Shown here: positions 10,953-18,455 of the stretch, one piece after another | Position numbering within the stretch: the first letter of the stretch is position 1 | Layout: the number at the start of each line of letters is the position of its first letter | Origin: Granulicella sp. | Lineage (GTDB): Bacteria; Acidobacteriota; Terriglobia; Terriglobales; Acidobacteriaceae | DNA: 44,961 nucleotides | NCBI GenBank assembly: GCA_003132145.1 | Contig: PKWU01000078.1 | Coordinates: 10,841-55,801, forward strand | Reading direction: 5' to 3' | Notes under the pieces: generated by a model | What the model was told of the DNA's origin: nothing | The model's database searches: none | Seen by the model: only the letters and a program-made list of their open reading frames with translations | Translations under genes and position numbers: made by a program

Positions 10953-10958
10953 TAGAAT
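10953..10958 (+). promoter_or_regulatory. -10-like TAGAAT for serS
   Basis: TAGAAT is followed by 7 nt (TGTAGGG) and the serS ATG at 10966. Confidence 0.45.
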
Positions 10959-10965
10959 TGTAGGG

Positions 10966-12426
10966 ATGCTTGACCTTGGATATGTACGGGCGAATCTGCC
11001 GGTTGTGGAAGAGAAGCTGCGCGCGCGCGGCATGGACCCGGCGGTCGTGCTTGGCGATTTTGCCGCCATCGACCAAAACCGGCGTGGCGGGATCACACAT
11101 TTGGAGCAACTGCAAGCTGAGCGCAATAAGAAATCTACGCAGGTGGAGGCGCTGCGAATACAGGCAAAGGCCGCCGAACCACTGGGCCTAGATGCAGTAG
11201 CGAAATTCTATGAACAAATTACTCCGCTCGAAAGCGACGTGCGGTTACTCAAAGAGCTAATTGAGAACGAAGAGAAGCATACTGCCTCACTCATTCAGCA
11301 ACTCAACGGGATACTGCAGTCTGTTCCCAACCTGCCGCAAGATTCCGTGCCGGTCGGTAAATCGGAGCAGGACAACCGCGTCGAGAAGATTTGGGACGGC
11401 GGCGAAAAGCTCACCTCCGACGGCAAACCCGACACAGCTTACATTCCCGCGGCACCCTCCTTTCACGCGCTGCCGCACTGGGAGATCGGCGAGCGGCTGG
11501 GCATTCTCGACTTCGAGCGCGCGGCCAAGATCTCCGGATCGCGCTTCGTCGTCCACTACGGCCAAGGCGCGCGGCTGGAACGCGCGCTGGCCAACTTCAT
11601 GCTTGACCTGCACACCCGCGAGCACGGCTACACCGAGGTTTTGCCGCCGTATATGGTGAACTCGAAGTCGCTCTTTGGAACCGGCAACCTCCCCAAGTTC
11701 GGCGAAGACCTCTTCCACTGCGACGACAAGGGACCCTACACCGGCCAACCGCAGGACAATGACCACTGGCTCATCCCCACCGCCGAGGTCCCGGTCACCA
11801 ACCTCTTCCGCGACGAGACGCTCGACGAGTCGCAGTTGACGACCAGCTTCTGCGCCTATACGCCGTGTTTCCGCTCCGAAGCGGGAAGCTACGGCAAGGA
11901 TGTGCGCGGGATGATTCGCCAGCACCAGTTCCAGAAGGTCGAGCTGGTCAAGTTCTGCAAGCCGGAGGATTCCAACGCCGAGCACGAGCGGCTGACGCGC
12001 GATGCCGAAGCGGTCCTCGAACGCCTCGGCCTGCCCTATCGGCGAATGCTCCTCTGCACCGGAGACATGGGTTTTGCTTCGGCAAAGACCTACGACCTGG
12101 AGGTCTGGCTTCCGGGGCAGAATCTCTACCGCGAGATCAGCTCCTGCTCGAACTTCGAGGCCTTTCAAGCGCGGCGGGCGAACATCCGCTTCCGGCCGAG
12201 CGGAGCAGCGCAGGGCAAGGCGAAGAAGAGCGAGTTTGTACATACACTGAATGGCAGCGGGCTGGCCGTTGGGCGAACCTACCTTGCGGTGCTGGAGAAC
12301 TATCAGCAGGCCGATGGCACGGTGCGCATTCCCGAGGCGCTGCTGCCGTATATGAACGATCCAAGCAAACCGCGCGCGGAGTGGGAGACGAAGATCGCGC
12401 CGCAGCGGCACACGGGCAGGAGCTAA
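10966..12426 (+). CDS. serS: Seryl-tRNA synthetase
   Basis: A 486-residue class II aminoacyl-tRNA synthetase. The N-terminal antiparallel coiled-coil arm (about 30-115) binds the long variable arm of tRNA-Ser. The catalytic domain has motif 2 ([14 protein letters not shown]) and motif 3 ([19 protein letters not shown]). It is about 50 residues longer than E. coli SerRS through small catalytic-domain insertions. The arm-coding DNA (about 11100-11320) is visibly AT-richer and uses different codons from the rest. It is followed 3 nt later by the 129-aa gene, so the three plus-strand genes 10966-13529 look like one operon. Confidence 0.95.
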   Translation: MLDLGYVRANLPVVEEKLRARGMDPAVVLGDFAAIDQNRRGGITHLEQLQAERNKKSTQVEALRIQAKAAEPLGLDAVAKFYEQITPLESDVRLLKELIENEEKHTASLIQQLNGILQSVPNLPQDSVPVGKSEQDNRVEKIWDGGEKLTSDGKPDTAYIPAAPSFHALPHWEIGERLGILDFERAAKISGSRFVVHYGQGARLERALANFMLDLHTREHGYTEVLPPYMVNSKSLFGTGNLPKFGEDLFHCDDKGPYTGQPQDNDHWLIPTAEVPVTNLFRDETLDESQLTTSFCAYTPCFRSEAGSYGKDVRGMIRQHQFQKVELVKFCKPEDSNAEHERLTRDAEAVLERLGLPYRRMLLCTGDMGFASAKTYDLEVWLPGQNLYREISSCSNFEAFQARRANIRFRPSGAAQGKAKKSEFVHTLNGSGLAVGRTYLAVLENYQQADGTVRIPEALLPYMNDPSKPRAEWETKIAPQRHTGRS

Positions 12427-12429
12427 TTC

Positions 12430-12819
12430 ATGGGCAAACTTCTACGCAGCTATTTTTCCTGGACCTACGAGCGGGGCAGCATCCACTTCGACATCATGGT
12501 GACGCTGATCCTGATCTTTCTGTTCGTCTCGCCGCACTACATCAACTTCAAGGATCGCCCGGTGGAAACCGTAGCGTTGCATGGCAGTGAAGTGCTGGTG
12601 AAGGAAGCGGGGCACATAGGCACAAGCAGCATCTTCGTCTACCAGATTCGTAGCGACCAGGCCGGCGGGCCGACAGCCAGCCAATCCCAGGACGATCGGG
12701 ATGCAGCGATCCTGCGCATCGTCGAACCGATCTCCGGCGAGGTAACTCTCGATCATTCTGAGCCGGTGCTGGACGCGCACGGAAAAGTGGTCGCATACAA
12801 CGCCTGGGTGGTGCGCTGA
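12430..12819 (+). CDS. Conserved-looking single-TM protein (129 aa)
   Basis: A short cytoplasmic N-terminus (MGKLLRSYFSW), one TM segment (about 20-38), then about 90 residues predicted outside the cytoplasm with a beta-rich look. No family is recognised. It starts 3 nt after the serS stop, and its own stop overlaps the next ATG (TGATG at 12817-12821), so it is translationally coupled to the LolA-like gene. That pairing suggests a joint envelope role. I would not guess more. Confidence 0.75.
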   Translation: MGKLLRSYFSWTYERGSIHFDIMVTLILIFLFVSPHYINFKDRPVETVALHGSEVLVKEAGHIGTSSIFVYQIRSDQAGGPTASQSQDDRDAAILRIVEPISGEVTLDHSEPVLDAHGKVVAYNAWVVR

Positions 12820-13529
12820 TGCGGCTTCCGGTCCTTGCTGGCGTTGCTGCCGGTGCGCTTTTTCTCGCCGCCGGTTACGGTGTGAGGCTCGCAGTTGCGG
12901 CGCAGGCCAAGCCAGACCGCCTGAAGGCCGTTCTGGCGCAGATGGACGCAGGCAGCAAGACATTCCGCTCGGCCGAGGCATCGATCCAGAAGCAGCAGTT
13001 CGAAAAGATCGTGAACGACACGACGACCGAGTCGGGGACGATCTATTTCCTGCGCAACGACGGCTCCACGCAGGTAGGGGCGAAGTTCTCTCCTCCCAAC
13101 GAGCAGACGCTGGAGTACAAGAACGGCGCGGTGCGGCTGTATTCGGCGGGCACCAACCACATCGACCAATACTCAACCACAGGCGCGAACCAGGCGCGCT
13201 TCGAGACCTTCATGACGCTGGGCTTCGGCGGCAGTGGCAGCGACCTGGCCAAGGCCTGGACGATCGCCGACCAGGGCATGGAGAAGATGAGCGACGGCGG
13301 CAAGCCGGTCGAGGTCGAGAAGCTCGACCTGGTGTCGAAAGATGCCAGTGTGCGCAGCAACTTCACCCACATCACGATATGGGTGGACGTGACGCGCGAT
13401 CTCTCGCTGAAGCAGGAGTTCTTTACTCCATCGGGCGACACGCAGACCGCGATCTACAGCAACATCCGGCCGAACCAGCCGATCGACCTGAAGGCGTTTG
13501 CGATCAAGTGCAAGGGCAAGTGCAGCTAG
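12819..13529 (+). CDS. LolA-like outer-membrane lipoprotein carrier/sorting protein
   Basis: A 236-residue exported protein. The N-terminal 28 residues form a signal peptide ending near AVAAQA. The remaining sequence follows the LolA/LolB beta half-barrel pattern: an N-terminal helix (LKAVLAQMDAGSKTFRSAEASI) and then strands such as GTIYFLRNDG and LEYKNGAVRLYSAG. LolA shuttles lipoproteins across the periplasm. Paralogues of unknown cargo are common, so a housekeeping role is not certain. It overlaps the preceding TM gene by one base, implying co-translation. Confidence 0.65.
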   Translation: MRLPVLAGVAAGALFLAAGYGVRLAVAAQAKPDRLKAVLAQMDAGSKTFRSAEASIQKQQFEKIVNDTTTESGTIYFLRNDGSTQVGAKFSPPNEQTLEYKNGAVRLYSAGTNHIDQYSTTGANQARFETFMTLGFGGSGSDLAKAWTIADQGMEKMSDGGKPVEVEKLDLVSKDASVRSNFTHITIWVDVTRDLSLKQEFFTPSGDTQTAIYSNIRPNQPIDLKAFAIKCKGKCS

Positions 13530-13568
13530 GTTTTGTGGTAGCCCCTCCCCCTCTCCCTGCTGGGGTTT

Positions 13569-14040
13569 GCTGGTTGTGGGGGAATATACCCCCCTCTAGA
13601 AGTTATAAAGAATTCAATAGATGATGGTTAAGTCTGAACTTGGGCTGGATCGGGTCTGGACTAAGTCTGGACTTCGTGGTGTTGGTTGCGCTGGTCATTG
13701 TGCGTACACCCCCCGGGGGTAAATAGCGTAAAGTATTCAAAAAATGCAGGTTAAGCTCGTGCTAAGCGCGCGAGACGTATTAATGGCGAAGACTAGGTTG
13801 ATTTCGGTTGCGCCGGTCATGCGGGTTCTCCCTTTGTGTGCGAAAAAGTCCTAACGTCTTCAAAGAAGGAATGTTAAGTCTGGACTTGGTCTGGATCAGG
13901 TCTGGACTCAGTCTGGACTTCGTTCCTCCTCGCCGTGCTGGTTGCGGGGGGGTATATACCCCCCCCTAAAGTCATAAAATATTCAAAATACGATAGTTAT
14001 ATCTAGACCTTGTCTAGATCAAATATGCAAGATATTCATT
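13569..14040 (+). repeat. Field of four related repeat modules (G5-TATA-C5 palindrome, TAAAGTATTC box, TCTGGACT array)
   Basis: Modules start near 13569, 13683, 13805 and 13938, each opening with GGTTG(T/C)G. Module 4 has a perfect palindrome of seven G, TATATA, seven C (13946-13965). Modules 1 and 2 have degenerate versions. Downstream come a TAAAGTATTCAA-type box and GGTTAAGTCTGGACT-type tails. In modules 1 and 3 the tail is an array of TCTGGA(C/T) units (13631-13673; 13877-13920). Spacing is irregular and there is no CRISPR-type spacer pattern. No gene is visible in 13530-14100. Confidence 0.75.
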
Positions 14041-14104
14041 CCAGAGCGCTTAGATCTGTATATCTTTTGAATCAAGAACTTACGGACAGTAAACAGTGGT
14101 TAGT

Positions 14105-14290
14105 AGTGCGTTAAATGCGAAGACCCGGCGGTTGGGCCGGGTCTGTTTGGTTTTGCTTACTGATTTAATTATACGCGCTGGAGGAAAACTACTATGCCAA
14201 CTATTATTTGAATTTATGTTGTTTAGTTGGTGTTGGTTAGGGAGATTTTGGAGCGTCGAGGGTCTTGACATGCGGATTTGCTGGGGTTTT
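14105..14290 (-). repeat. 185-bp dispersed repeat, copy 2
   Basis: Reverse-complement counterpart of 7746-7930, with the same block order. Here the hairpin GACCCGGC...GCCGGGTC is perfect. In copy 1 the second pair of that stem is an A/C mismatch. The conserved TATAAT lies at about 14169-14174 on the minus strand. Confidence 0.8.
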
Positions 14291-14477
14291 TGCGGTGTCA
14301 CCGAACAAAGGCATACCACAGGGGGATAAATCCCCTGCATTCAATGCTTCCGATCGAGGGCCAAGCCTGAAGGCTTGGCGTACCCAGAAGCAAAGGCAAA
14401 GGCAAGTGCGGAACTTTTGAGGGAGAAAGGGGTGGAGGGTTGGGGGGGTGCGGGCGGTATCGGGGGCCTTCGACTGC

Positions 14478-14520
14478 GTCTGGCGCAAAGTACGCGCCAG
14501 ACTCCGCTCAGGATGACAGC
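14478..14520. repeat. REP-like palindrome with GGATGACAG tail
   Basis: Nine-bp arms GTCTGGCGC and GCGCCAGAC with a 7-nt loop, followed by TCCGCTCAGGATGACA. The tail is shared with the element at 755-806. Just upstream (about 14428-14470) the strand is very G-rich. Confidence 0.6.
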
Positions 14521-14694
14521 GTAAAACAAACAACGGCGAAGAACAGGCAACGGCAAGGGCAGAAGCAGATTCCTCCGCTGCGCTGCGGAATGACAAGCAA
14601 ATGGGCTGCGGAATGGCAAACAGAGGGGGATGCGAAGGACAAAAAAAAGAGCGTGCAACGGCGAGGACAGACAAAGGCAACGGCCAATACGGAG

Positions 14695-14748
14695 ATTCTG
14701 GCTGCGCCAGAATGACGACGCGTGGTGGCTGCGCCAGAATGACGAGCA
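14695..14748. repeat. REP-like palindrome ATTCTGGC-TGC-GCCAGAAT with duplicated right half
   Basis: The palindrome ATTCTGGCTGCGCCAGAAT is at 14695-14713. GGCTGCGCCAGAATGACG repeats about 25 nt later. The context AATACGGAGATTCTGGCTG recurs at 17787-17804, again with a second GCGCCAGAATGACGA downstream. Confidence 0.7.
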
Positions 14749-14769
14749 AGAACAGGCAACGGTAAATGC

Positions 14770-14974
14770 GAAATACTGGGCTATCAGGCGCAGCATGAGA
14801 TGTTCAGCAACACCAACTACGACACCAACCAGCTTGCCCTGCTGGCCTGGCGCTTCAACGACCGCGGGGTCACCAGAGACGCCTTCGATCAGATGGCTGG
14901 TCAATGTCTGGAAGTCCCACGCCCACTTCAACCAAGTTCGCAGATGGGCGTATGCTTCTTCCGCCCCCCACTGA
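14770..14974 (+). pseudogene. Frameshifted fragment of an unrecognised gene
   Basis: One frame reads EILGYQAQHEMFSNTNYDTN and continues with LALLAWRFNDRGVTRDAFDQM. It then becomes implausible, while another frame continues sensibly as VNVWKSHAHFNQVRRWAYAS up to a stop at 14972. Joining the frames near 14900 gives about 67 protein-like residues, so this looks like the C-terminal remnant of a gene broken by a frameshift. No start or family is identified. kdsA's -10 box begins 15 nt later. Confidence 0.35.
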
Positions 14975-14988
14975 CCGCGCAAGATGCA

Positions 14989-14994
14989 TAGAAT
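14989..14994 (+). promoter_or_regulatory. -10-like TAGAAT for kdsA
   Basis: TAGAAT is followed by exactly 7 nt (AGGTTGC) and a GTG codon. The same hexamer and spacing precede serS. Confidence 0.45.
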
Positions 14995-15001
14995 AGGTTG
15001 C

Positions 15002-15844
15002 GTGGATCATTCTTTCGATATCGGCGCTGTTCCGGTTGGCCGCGGCAAGCTGTTTTTAATCGCCGGGCCTTGCGTTCTGGAGTCCGAGACGCATGCACGG
15101 ATGCTGGCCGACGCGATCCAGCGCATCGCGGCAGACCTGGGCATTCCCTATATCTTCAAGGCCAGCTACGACAAGGCGAACCGCACCAGCATACGCAGCT
15201 TCCGCGGGCCGGGACTGGTGGAGGGCGCGCGAATCCTGCGGGCGATTGCCGAGAGCAATGGGCTGCCGATCCTGACGGACGTGCATACTCCGGAGGACTG
15301 CCTGCGGCTGTCCAAGGCGCTGGGCGACGTGGAGGCGGTGCTGCAGATTCCGGCGTTCCTGTGCCGGCAGACGGACCTTCTGATTGCGGCGGCGCACACG
15401 GGGCGGGCGATCAACGTGAAGAAGGGGCAGTTCGTTGCGCCCGTGGACATGCAGCACGCGTTGCTGAAGGTGCGCGACTCGGTGCTTCCGGGCAAGGCGA
15501 CGCGGGTGATGCTGACCGAGCGCGGCGCCAGCTTCGGATACAACAACCTGGTGGTGGACATGCGCTCGCTGCCGATCATGCGGCGGTTCGCGCCGGTGGT
15601 CTTCGACGCAACGCACTCGGTGCAGACGCCCTCGGCGGTCAATGGAGTGAGCGGCGGGCAGCCGGAGTTCATCGCGGTGCTGGCGCGCGCGGCGGTGGCG
15701 GCGGGAGTGGATGGGGTCTTCCTGGAGATACACGAGGACCCGGCGCAGGCGAAGTCGGATGGGGCCAATGCGCTGCGGCTGGACAAGCTGAAGGCGCTGC
15801 TGGAGCAACTGCTGGCGGTCCATGCGGCGGTGGCGGCGAAATAA
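15002..15844 (+). CDS. kdsA: 3-deoxy-D-manno-octulosonate-8-phosphate (KDO8P) synthase
   Basis: A 280-residue TIM-barrel enzyme condensing arabinose-5-phosphate with phosphoenolpyruvate to make KDO8P for the LPS inner core. Family motifs: LFLIAGPCVLES, FKASYDKANRTS, GRAINVKKGQF, TERGASFGYNNLVVDMR and FDATHSVQ. I prefer the GTG start at 15002, which gives MDHSFDIG and sits 7 nt after TAGAAT, over the in-frame ATG at 14984, which would overlap that box. It converges with the receiver-like gene. Confidence 0.93.
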   Translation: MDHSFDIGAVPVGRGKLFLIAGPCVLESETHARMLADAIQRIAADLGIPYIFKASYDKANRTSIRSFRGPGLVEGARILRAIAESNGLPILTDVHTPEDCLRLSKALGDVEAVLQIPAFLCRQTDLLIAAAHTGRAINVKKGQFVAPVDMQHALLKVRDSVLPGKATRVMLTERGASFGYNNLVVDMRSLPIMRRFAPVVFDATHSVQTPSAVNGVSGGQPEFIAVLARAAVAAGVDGVFLEIHEDPAQAKSDGANALRLDKLKALLEQLLAVHAAVAAK

Positions 15845-15846
15845 AA

Positions 15847-15867
15847 CGGCCTGCTTGGGGCAGGCCG
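15847..15867. terminator. Intrinsic terminator, best on the minus strand
   Basis: Hairpin CGGCCTGC...GCAGGCCG directly after kdsA. The T-run (TTTTATTT) follows it on the minus strand, so it would terminate the converging receiver-like gene and may also stop kdsA transcripts. Confidence 0.6.
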
Positions 15868-15915
15868 CTTGTGGTTCTAAATCACAACTGAAAACTCACA
15901 ACGCACAACTGAGCT

Positions 15916-17031
15916 TTATTGGTTGAAGTTGTCTTCTTCGTCTTCCTGGAGGCCGTATCGGCGGAGGAGGTTGGGAAGGTTCTGGGAGAAGGCGGAGCGG
16001 GGCATGACAGTGTCGCAACCGGCCTCGATTGCCTTGGCGCGCAACTCGTTTTGCAGGTGGGAGAGGAAGCCGACGATGGAGGTGCTCTTCTTTAGCTTAG
16101 CCTTGAGCTTGGGAATGAGGGTGAGAGGCTTGGCGTTGGCGTTGTTGAGGTCGAAGACGATGAGGCCCGGGCGGTCTGCCTCTTCGCTGTCTGTCAGCTC
16201 TGCGATGGCGTCTTTTTCGTTCTTGATGAAGGCGACCTTGACGCCGAGCTTGCGCGCGGTCTCGGTGATCTTGGCGTTGAAGAAGAGGTCTTCGATGAAG
16301 AAGAGGATCCTGGTGGGCGCGTCCTCGGGGATGGGGATGGGACGGCCGATGGAGTAGTCGATGGGCTGGGAGTCGCCGACATAGCCTCGCGCTGCGCGAC
16401 CGGAGAAGTTGCCCTGGGTGTCGATGGTGGAGGCCGGCGCATCGGCGAAGTTTCCGTTGACCGCACGATAGCTGTGGTCCATGGGGCCGACGAAGCTGCG
16501 CGGGCCGCGCTGCTTGCCCTTGCGCTTGAAGCTGCCGCCGTTGCCGGGCTGATGGCTGTTGGCGTCGCGATAGCCCGCGCCGTTGCCGGGGCTGGCCTGG
16601 TTGCCTGGGTTCTCCGGCGCGCGCTGTCGATCGCGGTCGCGAAACTTCTTCTTCCAGCGTTTGGTGGATGGGCCCGCTCCGGCCTGCTGCTGCGCGGCGC
16701 CGGCCTGGAAGTTCTGCTGCGGCTGGCCTCCGGAGGCAAGGACTTGCTCACCCGCCTGCAGGTCTCCTACGAACTGGCCTGAGCCGTTCTGGCCACCGTG
16801 CTGGGCAGCCTGCTGGAGAGCATCGGGCGACTTGTTCTTGCGCTTGCGGCGGCGGCGGCTGCTCTTGGACTGCCCCATGCCGGGCTGGATGTTGTGCGCG
16901 GCGCCCTGCGGCTGGCCGTTCTGGTCCATCCGCGATGGGCCGTTCTGATCCATCTGGCCATCCATCTGGGTGGGCGGTGACGGCGGACCCTGGTGCATCT
17001 GCACCTCGGGTACATTCTGCTCTGAACTCAT
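15916..17031 (-). CDS. Disordered basic region fused to a degenerate response-regulator receiver domain
   Basis: A 371-residue protein. Residues 1-235 are low complexity: Gln/Gly/Pro/Asn-rich with basic patches (KSSRRRRKRKNK, KRWKKKFRDRDR, FKRKGKQRG) resembling disordered RNA-binding regions. Residues about 242-365 resemble a CheY-like receiver, with an acidic pair (E247-D248) and Asp294 in IVFDLNN as phospho-acceptor. A Ser (324) is in the switch position, but an Arg (345, MPRSAF) replaces the conserved Lys. There is no DNA-binding output domain. ATG 17031 has an AGGAAG Shine-Dalgarno. Roles in RNA binding or condensates are guesses. Confidence 0.7.
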   Translation of the reverse strand: MSSEQNVPEVQMHQGPPSPPTQMDGQMDQNGPSRMDQNGQPQGAAHNIQPGMGQSKSSRRRRKRKNKSPDALQQAAQHGGQNGSGQFVGDLQAGEQVLASGGQPQQNFQAGAAQQQAGAGPSTKRWKKKFRDRDRQRAPENPGNQASPGNGAGYRDANSHQPGNGGSFKRKGKQRGPRSFVGPMDHSYRAVNGNFADAPASTIDTQGNFSGRAARGYVGDSQPIDYSIGRPIPIPEDAPTRILFFIEDLFFNAKITETARKLGVKVAFIKNEKDAIAELTDSEEADRPGLIVFDLNNANAKPLTLIPKLKAKLKKSTSIVGFLSHLQNELRAKAIEAGCDTVMPRSAFSQNLPNLLRRYGLQEDEEDNFNQ

Positions 17032-17233
17032 GTTTCCACTTCCTATTGCGGGTTTGCGATTCTCGTTTCTTCCCCACGCTTGCATGCCTGGCTCGTCCCC
17101 GCGGAGAACGCGGAGATGGAAGCAAACCGGGATTGCAACGTTTGTGGAAACGGAATCAAGTTGTACTCGAACTACGTGTTATCAATCAGCCGCGAGCAGC
17201 ATTCTCAGTGCGGATGCGAATTGCCGCTGCGCG

Positions 17234-17568
17234 CCACCTGGATTGCCAAAGTTACCTGTTATTGCAAAGCCACCGGGATTGCCAAAGCTACCTGCCATGC
17301 CAAGAGCCACCGGGAATTTTCAACGGCCCAAGATTGCGAAAAGCAAGCGGGAATTTCCAAAAGCCACCTGAAATTGCCAAAGTGCGATCGCCAACGATGG
17401 CAAACCCCTCACCCTTGCCCCTATTGCAACTCATCTACGATCGGGCACTTTAGTTGAGATCCAATCTTCCGGCTCATCTCTTCCGGCTCATCCGCTCCGG
17501 TGCATCGAATCCAGTGGAATCCGCCGGTTTCATGAGATCCGCCAAGATCCATGAGATCCGCCGGGATC
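17234..17568. repeat. Degenerate short tandem repeats
   Basis: Three sets. (1) CCACC(T/G)GGATTGCCAAAG-like units at 17234, 17270, 17307 and 17364 (period 36-37, then 57). (2) TCTTCCGGCTCATC twice in tandem (17467-17494). (3) A 19-nt unit beginning CATGAGATCCGCC twice in tandem (17531-17568). No credible coding region overlaps them. Confidence 0.6.
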
Positions 17569-17794
17569 CGCGACTTCCTGCGTATCTATCCGCCAGCGGA
17601 AGAACCAGCGATCACACTGCGGTAGGCACCCACAGCCGGTTTACAAGTCTAGGCTGATCATACTCTCAAAGCCAAACCGTAGCAAGAGAAACATTTACAG
17701 GGGTGGTTCGGGCTGATCGTGTCTCCTGCGCTGCGCTACGGACTCGATCTGAATTTCCAAGGGTGTATTGCGAGTTCAAAAGACAAATACGGAG

Positions 17795-17890
17795 ATTCTG
17801 GCTGTCACCCCAGCCAGCAAGCTGGCCGGGAACCCCGGTTCTGCGTCAGAATGACGATTCATGGGGGCTGCGCCAGAATGACGACTTGTC
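17795..17890. repeat. ATTCTGGC/GCCAGAAT-family repeat, expanded copy
   Basis: Begins AATACGGAGATTCTGGCTG like 14687-14704. It then carries an insert with its own CCAGC...GCTGG hairpin before TGCGTCAGAATGACGA, and ends with GGGGCTGCGCCAGAATGACGA. Confidence 0.6.
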
Positions 17891-17932
17891 CGATGGCAGT
17901 TTTCGCCGACCCAAGATGCGGTTAACGTGCAA

Positions 17933-17960
17933 GGGCCGCTCCCTGGGGAGGGAGCGGCCC
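17933..17960. repeat. Perfect 12-bp hairpin in a hairpin-rich stretch
   Basis: Arms GGGCCGCTCCCT and AGGGAGCGGCCC with a GGGG loop. Neither side has a T-run, so it is not a simple intrinsic terminator. More small hairpins follow at about 17971-17986 (GGCC...GGCC) and 18028-18050 (GCACC...GGTGC). Confidence 0.6.
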
Positions 17961-18210
17961 GAAGCACAATGGCCTGTCAAAGGCCTCCTGAAGAGTCTTC
18001 CTTGCGAAAGCAAAACCTGAATCCCGGGGATTGCACCTACTGTGGGTGCATCTCTTGCCGGCTTGTTGCTATTTAAACAAGAGCAATTGGAATGCCAAAG
18101 GCGCGCATGTGGAGTTGGCCGAAATCCGGCGTTCGTGCTCTCACTGGCTGGAAATGTTCCCCAAAAATAAGAGAGATCATTCGGCGAACTCCATATTTCG
18201 GGATGGAGGT

Positions 18211-18240
18211 TTGACCCATACGCGAATCGGGCAATATAAT
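18211..18240 (+). promoter_or_regulatory. Sigma-70-type promoter TTGACC-18-TATAAT
   Basis: The -35 TTGACC (18211-18216) and the perfect -10 TATAAT (18235-18240) are 18 nt apart. This is the best two-box promoter in the window. Transcription would start near 18247, about 210 nt before the OmpH-like start codon. Confidence 0.75.
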
Positions 18241-18246
18241 GAGTGC

Positions 18247-18430
18247 TGTTCTGGCAGCCCTCTCGCTCCCGCCAAACCTCATGGACTGAATCTGGTTAAT
18301 GGAGATCAAGGCGGTAAAGCGCGGTGAGTGCCCTTCTCGATTGGGCACCCCCGGCGATCATGTGGGTGGATGCAGGGCAAACTGACCGGGAGGGCGCGCG
18401 AGTGCATCTCCGGCGGCAGATAGACCAGGA
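18247..18430 (+). ncRNA. Candidate structured leader or independent small RNA (6S-like shape)
   Basis: About 180-210 nt between the strong promoter and the OmpH-like gene. The centre is a perfect hairpin GTGCCC...GGGCAC (18328-18348). The flanks can pair over a distance (CTCCCG near 18265 with CGGGAG near 18389; CTGG/CCGG and CTG/CAG near the ends). The result is a long interrupted rod with a terminal hairpin, the general shape of 6S RNA. It could equally be the 5' UTR of the next gene. No sequence motif proves either. Confidence 0.3.
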
Positions 18431-18455
18431 AAACTTCCAAGGAGCTTTATACCGC

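Noticed and set aside
13569-14040. CRISPR array in the repeat field
   Set aside because: Modules have irregular spacing (about 114, 122 and 133 nt) and internal subrepeats, with no uniform repeat/spacer pattern.
17080-17457. Plus-strand ORF of 125 codons with Cys-rich sequence
   Set aside because: Made of the degenerate tandem repeats; other frames are equally open. There is no SD and no domain.
17933-17960. Intrinsic terminator
   Set aside because: The stem is perfect but neither strand has a T-run after it and no gene ends nearby, so it is kept only as a hairpin.
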